NCBI GenBank assembly: GCA_021464245.1
Contig: JADCRB010000010.1
Span: 467,001 to 531,000 of the forward strand
Length of the DNA: 64,000 nt
Source: Carallia brachiata
Lineage: Eukaryota > Streptophyta > Magnoliopsida > Malpighiales > Rhizophoraceae
Direction of reading: 5' to 3'
Notes under the pieces: model-generated
The model's input: the letters and a program-made list of their open reading frames with translations, nothing else
Databases searched by the model: none
What the model was told of the DNA's origin: nothing
Shown here: positions 11,963 through 22,189 of the stretch, in pieces
How the letters are laid out: the number at the start of each line of letters is the position of its first letter
Position numbering within the stretch: position 1 is the first letter of the stretch
Position numbers and translations under genes: made by a program

Positions 11963-12884
11963 TGTGGTATATAAAATTACATTTTTATATTCTATTGCTT
12001 TATTTGATTTTGTTTATTGTTCCCACAATATTATATCCAAACGATGCTTCCAAATTTACTTTTGGACAATGGAAGTCAGATAATTCTAGCTTATATAATA
12101 ATAATAAAGTTAGTATGAACCCGGAGTTCTTCGTCAAATTTTCACATTTTATGAAGGTTTTTTATTTTTCTTAAATTTGAAGTTACAATACTGAGACTTG
12201 AACTCATTTTCACATATTTTGAGAGATGATCTTGAGTGCCACTCGACCTAAAGCAATTTGTCACACTTTGTGAAGGTTCTGGAAAGTGGAAGATAGTGCG
12301 ACACCAAATCAATGGATTATACACCTTTACAACTGATTATACACCATTCTTCCCAAGTATTTGGTCATGCTTTTTTTTTTTTTTCTAGTTTAAAAAAAAT
12401 TAGGTGAGGGGAGGCTACCCCAGTCCAGGATCAGGGAAAGTCGCAAGTATCAAAGAAGACTTACATTGGACTTACATATCACCCACCAAAAAAGACTGCT
12501 GGTAAGACTCGAACTTTAAACATTTCAACCAGAAATCTAAAGCCTTACCAACTCAACTAATCTTTGTTGGCTTTGGTCGTGCTTTTAAGCCTAACATAAA
12601 TCTGAATTCTAGTGTTGGCCTTGGGTTACCCAATAGGCCGATGAACCCATGAAGCAAAATACTTGTAGGACTCTCTATTAGGCTGAAACTAGTTCGAAAA
12701 TCTTATTTTATTTGATTGTATTTTATTTTTTAAAAATAATTAATTCAAAAATAAATCCTAAATTGTTTGATATAAACTTGTTCATTATACGAATAAAACT
12801 CTTTTACCTTCATGATTGGGTATGAAATTTTGCCTCTAACACTCACGGACTATGCTTGTATGGTTCGTGTTCAAAAATCAAATC
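11963..12884. other. Intergenic with tRNA-like repeat, no gene seen
   Basis: AT-rich DNA apart from the SINE-like segment at about 12380-12570. Short open frames here carry no recognisable domain. Confidence 0.6.
12380..12572 (-). repeat. SINE-like, tRNA-derived repeat
   Basis: On the minus strand TTAGTTGAGTTGGTAAGG (12543-12560) fits a box A and AGTTCGAGTCTT (12503-12514) fits a box B, about 40 bases apart as in tRNA genes. The intervening sequence does not fold as a tRNA. A GC-richer body (to about 12400) follows the boxes and meets an A-run, read as the tail of a SINE. The family is not identified. Confidence 0.45.
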
Positions 12885-13221
12885 GGGTTAATATAGAAAA
12901 AAATTATCAATTTTGTGTAAACTAATTAATCTAGTACTAACTATAAAAAATAGCAATTTATCCAACTTAATTTTTTTTGTAACAAATCTAACATGCTGTG
13001 ATTGTTTAATGAACAGAATCCGCTAGTCTTGATCGCATATTCATATAAATCTGTCTGTCTCGAAGACATGACAATTTTATATATTAATAACTGGTAACAC
13101 GTATGATTATCACGTTAGATTTGTTACAAAAAAATTCAAAAGGGATAAACGGTTACTTTTTAAAGTTTGTGCTTGATTTGTTATCCCATACAAAATTGAT
13201 TTTTTTTTTGTATATTAACCC
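12885..13221. mobile_element. MITE with about 110-bp inverted arms
   Basis: The ends GGGTTAATATAGAAAAAAAT and, reverse-complemented, GGGTTAATATACAAAAAAAA begin arms of about 110 bp. These end at TTTGTAACAAATCTAAC-type sequence on both sides. The core of about 110 bp is unrelated. No clear target duplication and no coding capacity; the superfamily is uncertain. Confidence 0.65.
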
Positions 13222-13278
13222 GGAATATAATCAAAATCAATAACATTGAAAATGGAATAATAAATTTACTCAAGTTTT

Positions 13279-15262
13279 TGTTGAGGTTCAACCCACGTGG
13301 AGTGGGAAATTAAAGGTATTATTTTCCTTTGGTGGCCAAGTAAGACTGTAAGGGAAGATTGTGTTTCCTTGTGGCTAAATCATGTTAAATATGAATTTAT
13401 TATGTAGGTGACCAATTAGTCTCTTGGACGATTCTTTTAAAAGGGACTCTGTTAGTGAATGTGTCAGATAGAGAGAAAATGTGAGGGGAGTTGAGAGAAG
13501 AGAGGTGAGCAAAGAGAATTAGGCCAGGGGGTTAGTCTTGGTCTGGGTAAAGTCTCTAGTGATATCTCCAGTGCCTTCAGGTCAGGTGTAGTTCTCGGGT
13601 TATCTATTAGGGTGTGAGATGAGTGTACATAAGATTTGGGTTTGAGTAACAAACATAGAGTTCCCGATTGTGCAATGTATTCTTCACATAATAATAGATG
13701 ATACTCTCTCCGTAAACGTTGGCAAGTTGCCAAACTACGTAAATCTTTATGTACGCCTAAGTTATCTTTATTTATATTATTTCATATATGTGCATGTTGT
13801 AATTGGATAGCGCTTCCGCGAGCATGCGAGATCCAAAAAATCCCAATAGTATTATCAGAGTCGAAGGTTTAGCGGAGATAGCCTAAGGTTTGGTATAGTC
13901 GTGACAACAAGTTAGAACACATGGAAGGCACACATAGATCAAAGGTAGAGAGTCAAAGGGTGCCAATTCTTTTTCACTTGGAGATGGCCAAGTCATGTGA
14001 TGGTGACCGCGGTGGCGACAATTTTTGAGTTCTCTAGTGATTGGTGTGTTTGTAGGCCTAGAGTTGGGACATGACCTCTAACTAGAGAGGGTCTCAGGAG
14101 GTAAAACATAGACAGTGATGCAAGCATTCTAGGTATGTGTTTAGTTTAGAGCTGTGGAAATTCAATTTGTTCGACGTACATGTGAATGGAAACGATATTC
14201 TATTTCAATATGGTACGGGTTCTTGTACTGGAGGGAAATGATATGTTTGCAAGATAGTTATACGCATGAAGAAAAGAAATTGATCAAAAATCTGAAGGTG
14301 GGAAGTGCAGATTTGGGTTTAGGATTGCCACAGGTAGAGAGGTTTTTACCCACAAACAATGGTAAAAACTCTCTTATTTGCTGTAAGATGAGATTTCCTC
14401 ATAGCCGTCGTTTTTTGAGATTTTTGGAATGTTAGATTTTGCTTGTAATATTACAAGGGCTGTGGGTTATGAAGAGTAATACAATTTAGGTATTGTGATG
14501 AATTATAAATTTGTATTAAAAAAAAAATCTAACATTGTTTGACCGGATAGTTTCACAAAAGGCTCATGGAGTTATGCAAATCACACAAACGGTGGAGTTC
14601 TACGGGAAGTAGAAATATTAATAGTTATCTTCTAGTTGGGATGGTATTTATTCCCAAGATCTCAAAGGTATTTTTTGAAAGCATAGCTAGTATGGTGTTT
14701 TCAGGTTTAGACAGTCATGTGAGAGGAATTCCTGCTATGTGATGATGTGTTTCGAGATCCATTTTCAAAACTAATATTGTTATTAGCTTGTTTCAATTAC
14801 ACATGTTCATTGACCAGGTTCGAAAGGGGTAAAAAGTAGGACAACTTCACGATACAGTGTGTAACCAGTACTGCAAAGGTCAATGATAATTTTCTCCATT
14901 TGGATTTGACGGAAAGGATCACTTAACTATACATGTTATTGGTCGGGTAATCTAAACAACATTGTTTAGGATTTGTAGTTGGTACCAGAAGACCGACGTA
15001 GTTTTTGTCTCTATGTACACATGGTCCAGAGGGAGAGATTGTTGGCGTTCATCCCATGTGGAGTGGAAAATTAAAAGGGAATATTTTTCCCTTGGTGACC
15101 AAGTAGGACTGTAAGGGAAGATTGTTCTTTTAATGGTTAAGTCATGTTAAATAAGAATTTATTTTCTTGGTAACCAATTAGTCTTTTGGATGATTCCGTT
15201 AAAAGAGGTTTAGTTAGTGAATGTATTAGACAGAGACAGAAGGTGAGAAGAGTCGAGAGAAT
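13279..15262 (+). mobile_element. Non-coding LTR retrotransposon (LARD/TRIM-like), 3' LTR truncated
   Basis: A 5' LTR at about 13279-13845 starts TGTTG and ends CA. Just after it, AGTATTATCAGAG (13848-13860) resembles the Copia tRNA(Met) primer site. A purine tract GGTCCAGAGGGAGAGA (15023-15038) directly precedes a second TGTTG at 15040. The sequence from 15040 aligns with the 5' LTR (shared ACTGTAAGGGAAGATTG and ACCAATTAGTCT blocks) for about 220 bp, then breaks off near 15262. The internal 1.2 kb carries no recognisable gag or pol, so the element needed proteins from elsewhere. Confidence 0.75.
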
Positions 15263-15880
15263 AGTACCCAACGGCCACAGAGAGCCAATCTGATCTCAAC
15301 TAACACCCAACTAGCAACAGAAAATAGTACCCAACGGCTACAGAGAGCCGACTAAAGCTCACAAACGGAGCACGAATTGTCACACCCGAGGAAGCCGACG
15401 GAAGGAGCGGAAGAGCTCTTGGGGGCAAGTTAGCCGAAGTCAGTGCACAATAGCAATTCCCACTCAACAGAAAACAATACTATAATCCTCATAACTAAAA
15501 ATTTCGACCTTGAATTTTAGTTAGAGATAACGAAGAAAAAGTTGAAGAAAAAAATAATAAAAAATTTTCATTATCTACGAGAAATTAAAATCAGACCCTT
15601 ACGGTAGCACTTACGTGAAGCTCGCACCCAAAAGAGGACTCGGTCGCTCCCTGGGATCAAGCAGGAACTTGGTATTTAGACTTCAACCTGGGCAACATCC
15701 TTCTACCCATTCACCCTCCACACCTTCGTCTCTAACTTTCTTCGCTGCCTTGCCAGTGCTTCTGAAGAAGCTCTCAAATTTACACTAGCTTTCTCCGAAA
15801 AGTCGAAACTGTTCTTTACTTTCCGCCTTTCGCTCCTCCGTCGACCACCGGTAATCACTCCGTCCTCGAAAACCGCCGAA
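15263..15880 (+). promoter_or_regulatory. Upstream region and likely promoter/5' UTR of the PTPA gene
   Basis: Directly after the truncated LTR come two copies of a segment starting TAGTACCCAACGGC (15262 and 15325, period 63). An A-rich stretch follows, then GC- and CT-rich sequence from about 15600 that probably includes the transcription start and leader. No clear TATA box is visible near the start. The proximity of the LTR end (about 620 bases) means the transposon may supply part of the promoter; this is inference. Confidence 0.4.
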
Positions 15881-18287
15881 ATGGGAGAGCCTAAAGAGCA
15901 CCAGCACCGCGTCTCCCCGAAGTCCCCCGCAAACCTTCGGCCTTCGTGCACCGCCGACAGATGCGACAGTCTTTATTCATTCCCTAAGTTCCCCATGCCG
16001 CCACAAAAGTCGTGGTCTGGAATCTCTCCTCCCCCTCTCTACCGTCCAATCCGCGCGCCGGCCATCAATCTCCCGTCCACACACAGTACCCGAGACATAA
16101 TCCTGGCTCCCGTCCCTCAGGCCCAAAGGGTCTCCACCGTATCTCCGCCCTACAACTTCCAAGCCCCATCCAAGAGAATCCAATCTCCCGACGACGTCCG
16201 CCATTTCCATGAGTCCGTTTCGGGGAAGAGCTTCCTCGGCTTCGTCGTCGGCCTCTCCGATTCCATCCGCGGCCACAAAATCTCCGATCCCTGCCACGAG
16301 TCCCCGACTGTGAAGACCATCGTGTCCATCATCGAAACCCTAATTCAATGGGTCGAGGAAATCCCACCGGTTGAACAAGCGGCTCGTTACGGTAACGTTG
16401 CTTACCGAACCTGGCATGAGCGTTTGGTGGAAAATAGTGAATCGTTGATGCTCCAATTTTTGCCCGACGATTTTAGGGCTTCAACGATCGAAATTGTTCC
16501 TTATTTCGCCGATAGTTTTGGCAATTCGAGCCGGATCGATTACGGTACAGGCCACGAGACCAATTTCGCTGCGTGGCTGTACTGCCTGGCGAGGATTGGG
16601 ATTCTTAAGGAGGAAGATTACCATGCCGTTGTGGCCAGAGTGTTTGTCAGGTACTTGGAGCTAATGAGGAAATTGCAGTTGGTTTATAGCCTGGAGCCCG
16701 CGGGTTCTCATGGCGTGTGGGGGCTCGATGACTACCATTTTCTCCCGTTCATATTTGGATCTTCCCAGTTGATTGATCACAAGCACATAAAGCCCAAATC
16801 AATCCACAATGATGACATAGTGGAGAATTTTTCGCAGGAGTTCATGTATCTGTCGTGCATTGCGTTTATAAAGAAGGTGAAGAAAGGGGTCTTTGCCGAG
16901 CATTCGCCAATGTTGGATGATGTCACTTTGGTGCCTAATTGGAATAAGGTGAGTAGCGGGTTATTGAAGATGTACAAGGTGGAGGTTCTGGAAAAAGTGC
17001 CCATCATGCAGCACTTTCTGTATGGCTGGCTCATTAAGTGGTATGTTTTCTTTGTTCTGTTTCATGGTTTGCTAATGGGGATGTTTAATCTGTTCCATTT
17101 TGGTTCAATTCCCGATAGTTCTTGGAAATTCAAAGTTGGTGTTAAATTATCTCTCATGTCTTAGTTTGCTCAGCATTGGTTGCAAAACAAATAGTGATTG
17201 GATTACCGAGGTTAAGGCCTCTATTTGGTGCTCTTTTTTCGCCCATTTTTTTTGGCGTTTACCCCTCGCTGATGAAACAAAGGTTGATTGGCACTTCATA
17301 TTTGCATTTAGATGAAACTGAATATGTTAATGATATTGGAACTTGAAATTCATTTCTTGAAGTGAAAATTGAAATCAGCATGAAGATTAGTTTTAGAGCC
17401 TACTTGTTCAAGTGGGATATTGTCTACAGGTTGTTGCTAGATTGGTGACATGCCTGAAAATAGTGGCTTCCTTTTTAAGCTTGGAGCATTTATTGTTTTT
17501 TTGGTTGCTTGTCTAAAGTGATTTGGGTGCGTAGTTAATTTCAGAGATAGCAAGAATCAATGAGATGGCAGTGGCTATAGATTTCTCATGTTCATTTTTA
17601 CCTGATGACGGTTTGTAAGTGGACTACCCTTTTTATATTGTTCTGCCCAAACCACAGACTTATAACTTGGTCTTCAGTTGGTTGCCTGCCATTGGAAGTT
17701 CCTAGTTTTGTTTGCTTAAGAATAGAATTAAAGTGGAACTTTCATCTGTTCCTTCTTTGATACATCTATTTGTTCTCACACGATGTTACTGAACAGAGTT
17801 CTCTGCGTTTTATGACAGAGACAATATTGATGATGACGTTTTCATGTCTCTGTTAGGTCCACTTTGGAAATCTCCGTTTTCTTAGTAGCATACACTTTTG
17901 AATTCTTGATGTCACACATGTATATTAAACTTGGTAATTGATTCTAATGGAAAAGATCAGTCTTATTTAATGTTGTATTGTCAAAATAAAAAATCACGGG
18001 GATCGTTTCGGTGGAGCTTCTAAGAAAATTGATAGGAGTTCTGTTGACGAGTGCGTCAAAATTGTTGTTTGTTCATACAGTTCATTGCTTTGATGACAAT
18101 TAACAGACTTTTTCTTTTTTGATTCTTAGCATGTTTAGTCTGCACCATTAAGTTCAATTACTTGGATTGCCCCATGTTACTCGGGTTGGCTTAGATTTGC
18201 AGTTGCAGCTGGTCTTCTTTATTGCAATTTGTCAGTGAGTTTTACAGTTCAATTTTGTTAATTCTTTCCATCCTTTGCAGGGAATAG
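15881..18287 (+). CDS. PTPA: Serine/threonine-protein phosphatase 2A activator (PTPA)
   Basis: Peptidyl-prolyl isomerase-type activator that loads metal into and activates the PP2A catalytic subunit in cytosol and nucleus. Exons 15881-17040 and 18281-18287 give 388 residues, normal for plant PTPA. The ATG in CGAAATGGG is the first in frame. The N-terminal about 95 residues are Pro/Ser-rich and variable. The PTPA fold follows: PPVEQAARYGNVAYRTWHE (162-180), YGTGHETNFAAWLY (221-234), EPAGSHGVWGLDDYHFLPF (272-290) and VPIMQHFLYGW (373-383), all signatures of the family. Donor GT at 17041 follows AAG TG; acceptor TTTGCAG ends at 18280, so exon 2 completes Trp387, adds Glu388 and stops. If the intron is retained the frame runs to 17164, adding about 40 unrelated residues. 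The gene faces the MADS-box gene tail to tail. Identity is certain; the tiny last exon is inferred from splice signals. Confidence 0.92.
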
Positions 18288-19434
18288 TGTCTTTGGAAAG
18301 CATGTCTGCATTTGCTGAGGAATGAAGCAGATCCATCTTCCCTCTTGTTTTACCTCAGATTGCAAATTCCCATGCATCCATTCCGCTTAGCTTCCCTCAC
18401 TCCCAGCTTCCCCTCCCTCCCCTCTCCCGTCTCCACCCTATCCCCATTCCCCCAAATCCAATTTTTGTTTTCTGATTCCTTCCATGATAATGGGTCATTC
18501 GTGTAATTTTACTCTGGCGCCTGCCTTTTCTTCATACAAGATTAGGCCAGTTGTTAAAAGTTATTGTTTCATTGTCCATAGGATGATATTGACATTTCAG
18601 CGTGATTTAAGAGCAAACACGTTTTCATGGTCTTTTGACCTACTACGATAAACCGTATTGACATGTTAATGGTTCCAAGTATTGCTGTAAAGTTTCTCAG
18701 CAGCACCCATCGTTGTTCATAATAATACCCACGTTTGCTTGTAGCATTGGTTTTTGCAACTCTCAGGACTTTTTGATTGATGCTTTCATGGCACTCTCAT
18801 TCTACTTCCCAGGAATCAGTCCGCATGTTCATTGTATTGTTCTGATAAATGCACCCTTGTTCCCATCTTCTTCTTGCTTATTGGATTTGTATTTGCTTTC
18901 TGTGATGAGTTCCATGTTCTGATTTCAAGAAATGCCTCCCGTGGTCCATTATTAATTATGCTTTTTTTTTTTACCATACCATTATTATTATTATTATTAT
19001 TATTAATTATGCTGAAATTATAAAATTTGCAAGGCCAATTATGTAGGGGCATCATATCCTTGCAACCAGGGCCGTAAAAATGTTTTGGCTCAAAAAAAAA
19101 GGCCGTAAAAATGTCGTCTGGTTTCTTTTAGCCTGGGCTGTGAAATTGGAAACTCCCGCTTGGAATGATCAAAACAAACGGTCTTTCAGGCAGATTTTTC
19201 GATATTTTAAACCCACGAGTAAATTTACTTGAACGAGTTTAAGTTTCAGGGTTGTAGTTTCAATTATATGAAAAAAGAAAAACATATAAAGATAACAACC
19301 TCAATAAGATTTGAATACATCATTAAGAGATTTGTATTCCAATCAACTGGCAGTCGTGCTAAGATGGAAGAGACATTTAGTTTCCTAATTAAAACATGGC
19401 AACACAATAAACGTTATCACAACAACATCCTTAA
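18288..19434. other. 3' UTR of PTPA and convergent intergenic space
   Basis: Contains the probable PTPA 3' UTR (to roughly 18900), an (ATT)n run, and AT-rich spacer before the stop codon of the minus-strand MADS-box gene. The PTPA poly(A) site could not be fixed. Short open frames here are not supported as genes. Confidence 0.55.
18981..19005. repeat. (ATT)n microsatellite
   Basis: Eight perfect ATT units just after a T-run, in the spacer between the convergent genes. Confidence 0.9.
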
Positions 19435-20436
19435 CTAACAAGAGAGCCAATCTCCATCCAAGAACAGGTCTTCAAACTCAGCATCGCCACTACTGGAAGT
19501 GTAAAAGGGAAGGCTCAGGTAGCCGTAATCATCAACTGCCTCACCGCACCAAGAAGGCATAAAAATCCCATTATTGTCCATCTTGACGCCCTCTATCAAG
19601 AAATTAGAATCAAAATTTGATTCCCCACTTCCAACGTCTTCCTCTATGTTGTTCTTGATAAACCCATTGTCGTTTCCGCTTTCAATAGCAGTGACAGAAA
19701 GCATATTGAAATTATTACAATAAAGGGTTTCGCCCGAAGCTGCCTCAGATTTTCGAGTGGAAGTGTTGTTAGCAATTAAGCGAGAAGGAGGACGATCAAG
19801 GAAACTAGCTTCATCAATAACACAGCGGTTATCGCCATGATCCAATTGCCAATTATCGTTGTTGTCTTCTGCAGCAGCATCTAATTTATTGTTCTCGTTG
19901 TTCACGGCAATAGCGGTAGCAGAAGCAGAAGTGGAACTGAAACAAGAAGAACCCTGAGACTGTGGCCACTGTGTCTGCATCTTGGTTGCAGCTTTATCCC
20001 TCAAATTCTGCAATGCCGTGACCAACGCCTGCAGCTCCTGAACTGAGTTTGATTTCTCGAGCTCTTCAAGATCCATATGAAACCCTTCAGGAAATCTGTT
20101 CCTCTTGTTGATCTTGTGGGTAGAATTTTCAAGCCCCATTGTTTCTTCCCACAGAGAAAAGGCCGAGTTCTTGATTTCATCATGATCTAGTTCGTCGTCA
20201 AGGACACGATTTTCAAGAAAAGCATCAAAGACGGCATCAGCAGAAGGGTACCCAAAGGAATAAAGCTTCTGTTTTAAAGAAGGCAAGGACGAGACTAAAA
20301 CAGCAACGCGAGCATCACAAAGCATGGAGATTTCCGAGGCCTTGTTGAACAGACCCTGACGCCTCTTGCTGAAAGTCGTGGCCGTTTTCTTTGCCGTTTC
20401 TCGCCTTGCCACTGGAAGCTTTCTTGATTTCGTCAT
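19435..20436 (-). CDS. Type I (M-alpha-like) MADS-box transcription factor
   Basis: Nuclear DNA-binding protein of 333 residues encoded by one exon, as is usual for type I MADS genes. The MADS domain spans about residues 3-62, with TFSKRRQGLF (21-30), NKASEISMLCDARVAVLVSS (31-50) and YSFGYPSADAVFDAFL (59-74); the last block is the pattern of the AGL62/AGL29-like M-alpha group. Position 31 is Asn where Lys is usual. There is no K domain. A short helical, Leu-rich segment (about 120-155, DLEELEK, ELQALVTALQNLRDKAA) could mediate pairing. The rest is Asn/Ser/Asp-rich and probably disordered, as in activation regions. I chose the start at 20436 (MTKSRK) because the MADS domain normally begins within a few residues; an upstream in-frame ATG at 20520 would add 28 unrelated residues. 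Family members act mostly in female gametophyte and endosperm. Confidence 0.88.
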   Translation of the reverse strand: MTKSRKLPVARRETAKKTATTFSKRRQGLFNKASEISMLCDARVAVLVSSLPSLKQKLYSFGYPSADAVFDAFLENRVLDDELDHDEIKNSAFSLWEETMGLENSTHKINKRNRFPEGFHMDLEELEKSNSVQELQALVTALQNLRDKAATKMQTQWPQSQGSSCFSSTSASATAIAVNNENNKLDAAAEDNNDNWQLDHGDNRCVIDEASFLDRPPSRLIANNTSTRKSEAASGETLYCNNFNMLSVTAIESGNDNGFIKNNIEEDVGSGESNFDSNFLIEGVKMDNNGIFMPSWCGEAVDDYGYLSLPFYTSSSGDAEFEDLFLDGDWLSC

Positions 20437-20577
20437 TGTGAGGAATTCAAGCCAAGAATTTGCAGGAGGATGGTGCAAAACTGGAGACAAAACCAAAGGA
20501 AAAAAAACCAAGAGAGACAAAGACTTGTCTTTAATGTAACCCGGTGAAAGTGGCTATAACGTTGTACACACGAGCGT

Positions 20578-20587
20578 TATTTAAAGA
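20578..20587 (-). promoter_or_regulatory. Possible TATA box of the MADS-box gene
   Basis: On the minus strand this reads CTTTAAATAA, about 140 bases upstream of the chosen start codon, a usual distance for a plant TATA box with a leader of about 100 nt. Confidence 0.45.
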
Positions 20588-21904
20588 CCATACCTGTGAG
20601 TATTCACCATAGAATGTGGATTGTAAACCAAATTTCCTAATTAATTAAGCATTCCAAGTGACCAACGGTTTTCTTTCTTTTTTTTTGTTCCCCACCCTCG
20701 GTTTATCCGGGCCTTCCATGATGGGTTTGAAAATCTTGTCAAAGATTTTTCAAACTTCAAATGCTATTACATTTTTTTTGGCTTTCAGTAAGTTGAAAAC
20801 TTAAAAGTTGAAACATGGGCTCTTTCCTTCGAGGAATAGGAATACGGGAAAAGTGAGCATCAATAATTCAAATGACAAAAACTACACCGGACACAAAATT
20901 AGTATCTTTTGACAAATTGGAATTTATCTATGTCACAAGAAAAATAATTTGAGATTAAAGTGAGCAGCTTTTGTTTTGTTTTTTTTTTTTTTTGTTTTTT
21001 TTGTCTGTAACGGAAATTAAAACCCATTATTAAAAAGGAGAGCTGGGCCTTAACTTTTTCAGTAAAAAATACACATCTTTAGCCACTCTCACTAAGCAAC
21101 CATTCATTATCCCGGTGGGGATGAAATTAGGCTAAGAGATTGGGCTTGGTGGTTCTCGTCGACTGGGGCGAATTGTCCAAATGTACTGCTGATTATAAAG
21201 TTGCACATTTTCAGTAGTCGGCCCAACCTGCTAATCCGTTAATCCTGCTTTTTATTATCATGAATTGGGCCAAGGCCTAGAGAACCCTTTAGTCTGTGTG
21301 GATGGATTTGAATCACGAAAGATACAGGTACGAGAAACAATATTGAATTGGGCCAAGGCCTTAGAACAACTGGTCATCGGCCGTTGTGGCTAGTTAGGAG
21401 ACAGGAGTTCGAGCTCTAGCCTTTTTATTCTTTTTGTTGGACTTTCACTCCCTCCTAAGAATAAAAAAAAGAAAAAAAAGACAAGACAGAGGTTTATAAT
21501 CTTTCAAAGTAATTTTTTTAAAAAGATTTTTAATTTAACTCACTGTCTAACCATTATCCTTAGCGTGTGTGCTTGGACGATAGTGCTCACATAATTTCGA
21601 CTATCTGAAAACCGTGTGCGATTTGAAAACTCATAGTAGCAAGTCCCATTGTTGAAAAAATTAAATTGAACTCAGAAAAAGACTATAAACGGGGAGAATG
21701 GTATCAAAAAATCCTTATTTAATCAGCCGCTGACTAAAGAACTGAGAATCCGATGACTAGATATTGTCCAGGAGGAAACCAACTAAAGTCCATCACCTTC
21801 TGGGGCATATTGCGCCGTCCGTGACACACTCCATGGCATTCCGAGCACACTCTAAACTGATGGCCGTCACTAGACGGGGCTGTCCTCACGCTATTGCTAT
21901 GTAC
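20588..21904. other. Intergenic, no gene seen
   Basis: Mixed AT-rich spacer upstream of the MADS-box gene. At about 21350-21425 a segment with GGCTAGTTAGGAG and GAGTTCGAGCTCTAGCC followed by T/A-rich tracts looks tRNA-derived, but its boxes are spaced too closely for a tRNA. Confidence 0.5.
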
Positions 21905-21907
21905 TTA

Positions 21908-22184
21908 GAGTACGTTTATTTATTGTAAAATAATTTATATTTGTAAAATATTTATAAGAGAAAATATTTGTAGTGAAAAAATAATTTTTCTTTATCATTT
22001 GTTTATAATACAGTTTGTATTTTTCCTAAAAATAACTTCAGCTCTGTAAAAAGAGAAGTTATTTTACCTGAAAATCTGAAAATTTTTCTCAAATTTTACC
22101 TATATAAAATATTTTCCGTGAAACAAATGCCAAAAAACTTATAAAATTTTTTTCTGTAAAATATTTTATAAAAAACAAATACTC
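21908..22184. mobile_element. Tourist-like MITE (PIF/Harbinger type)
   Basis: Left end GAGTACGTTTATTTATTGTA; right end reverse-complemented GAGTATTTGTTTTTTATAAA. Both ends are flanked by TTA (21905-21907 and 22185-22187). The 277-bp body is AT-rich and largely self-complementary (TAAAATATTTTA-like segments on both sides). Non-coding. Confidence 0.75.
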
Positions 22185-22189
22185 TTAGT

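Noticed and set aside
12500..12565. Possible tRNA gene on the minus strand
   Set aside because: Box A and B spacing fits, but acceptor and anticodon stems do not pair; better explained as a SINE relic.
20437..20520. 28-residue N-terminal extension of the MADS protein
   Set aside because: Hydrophobic residues unrelated to the family; MADS domains normally begin within a few residues of the start.
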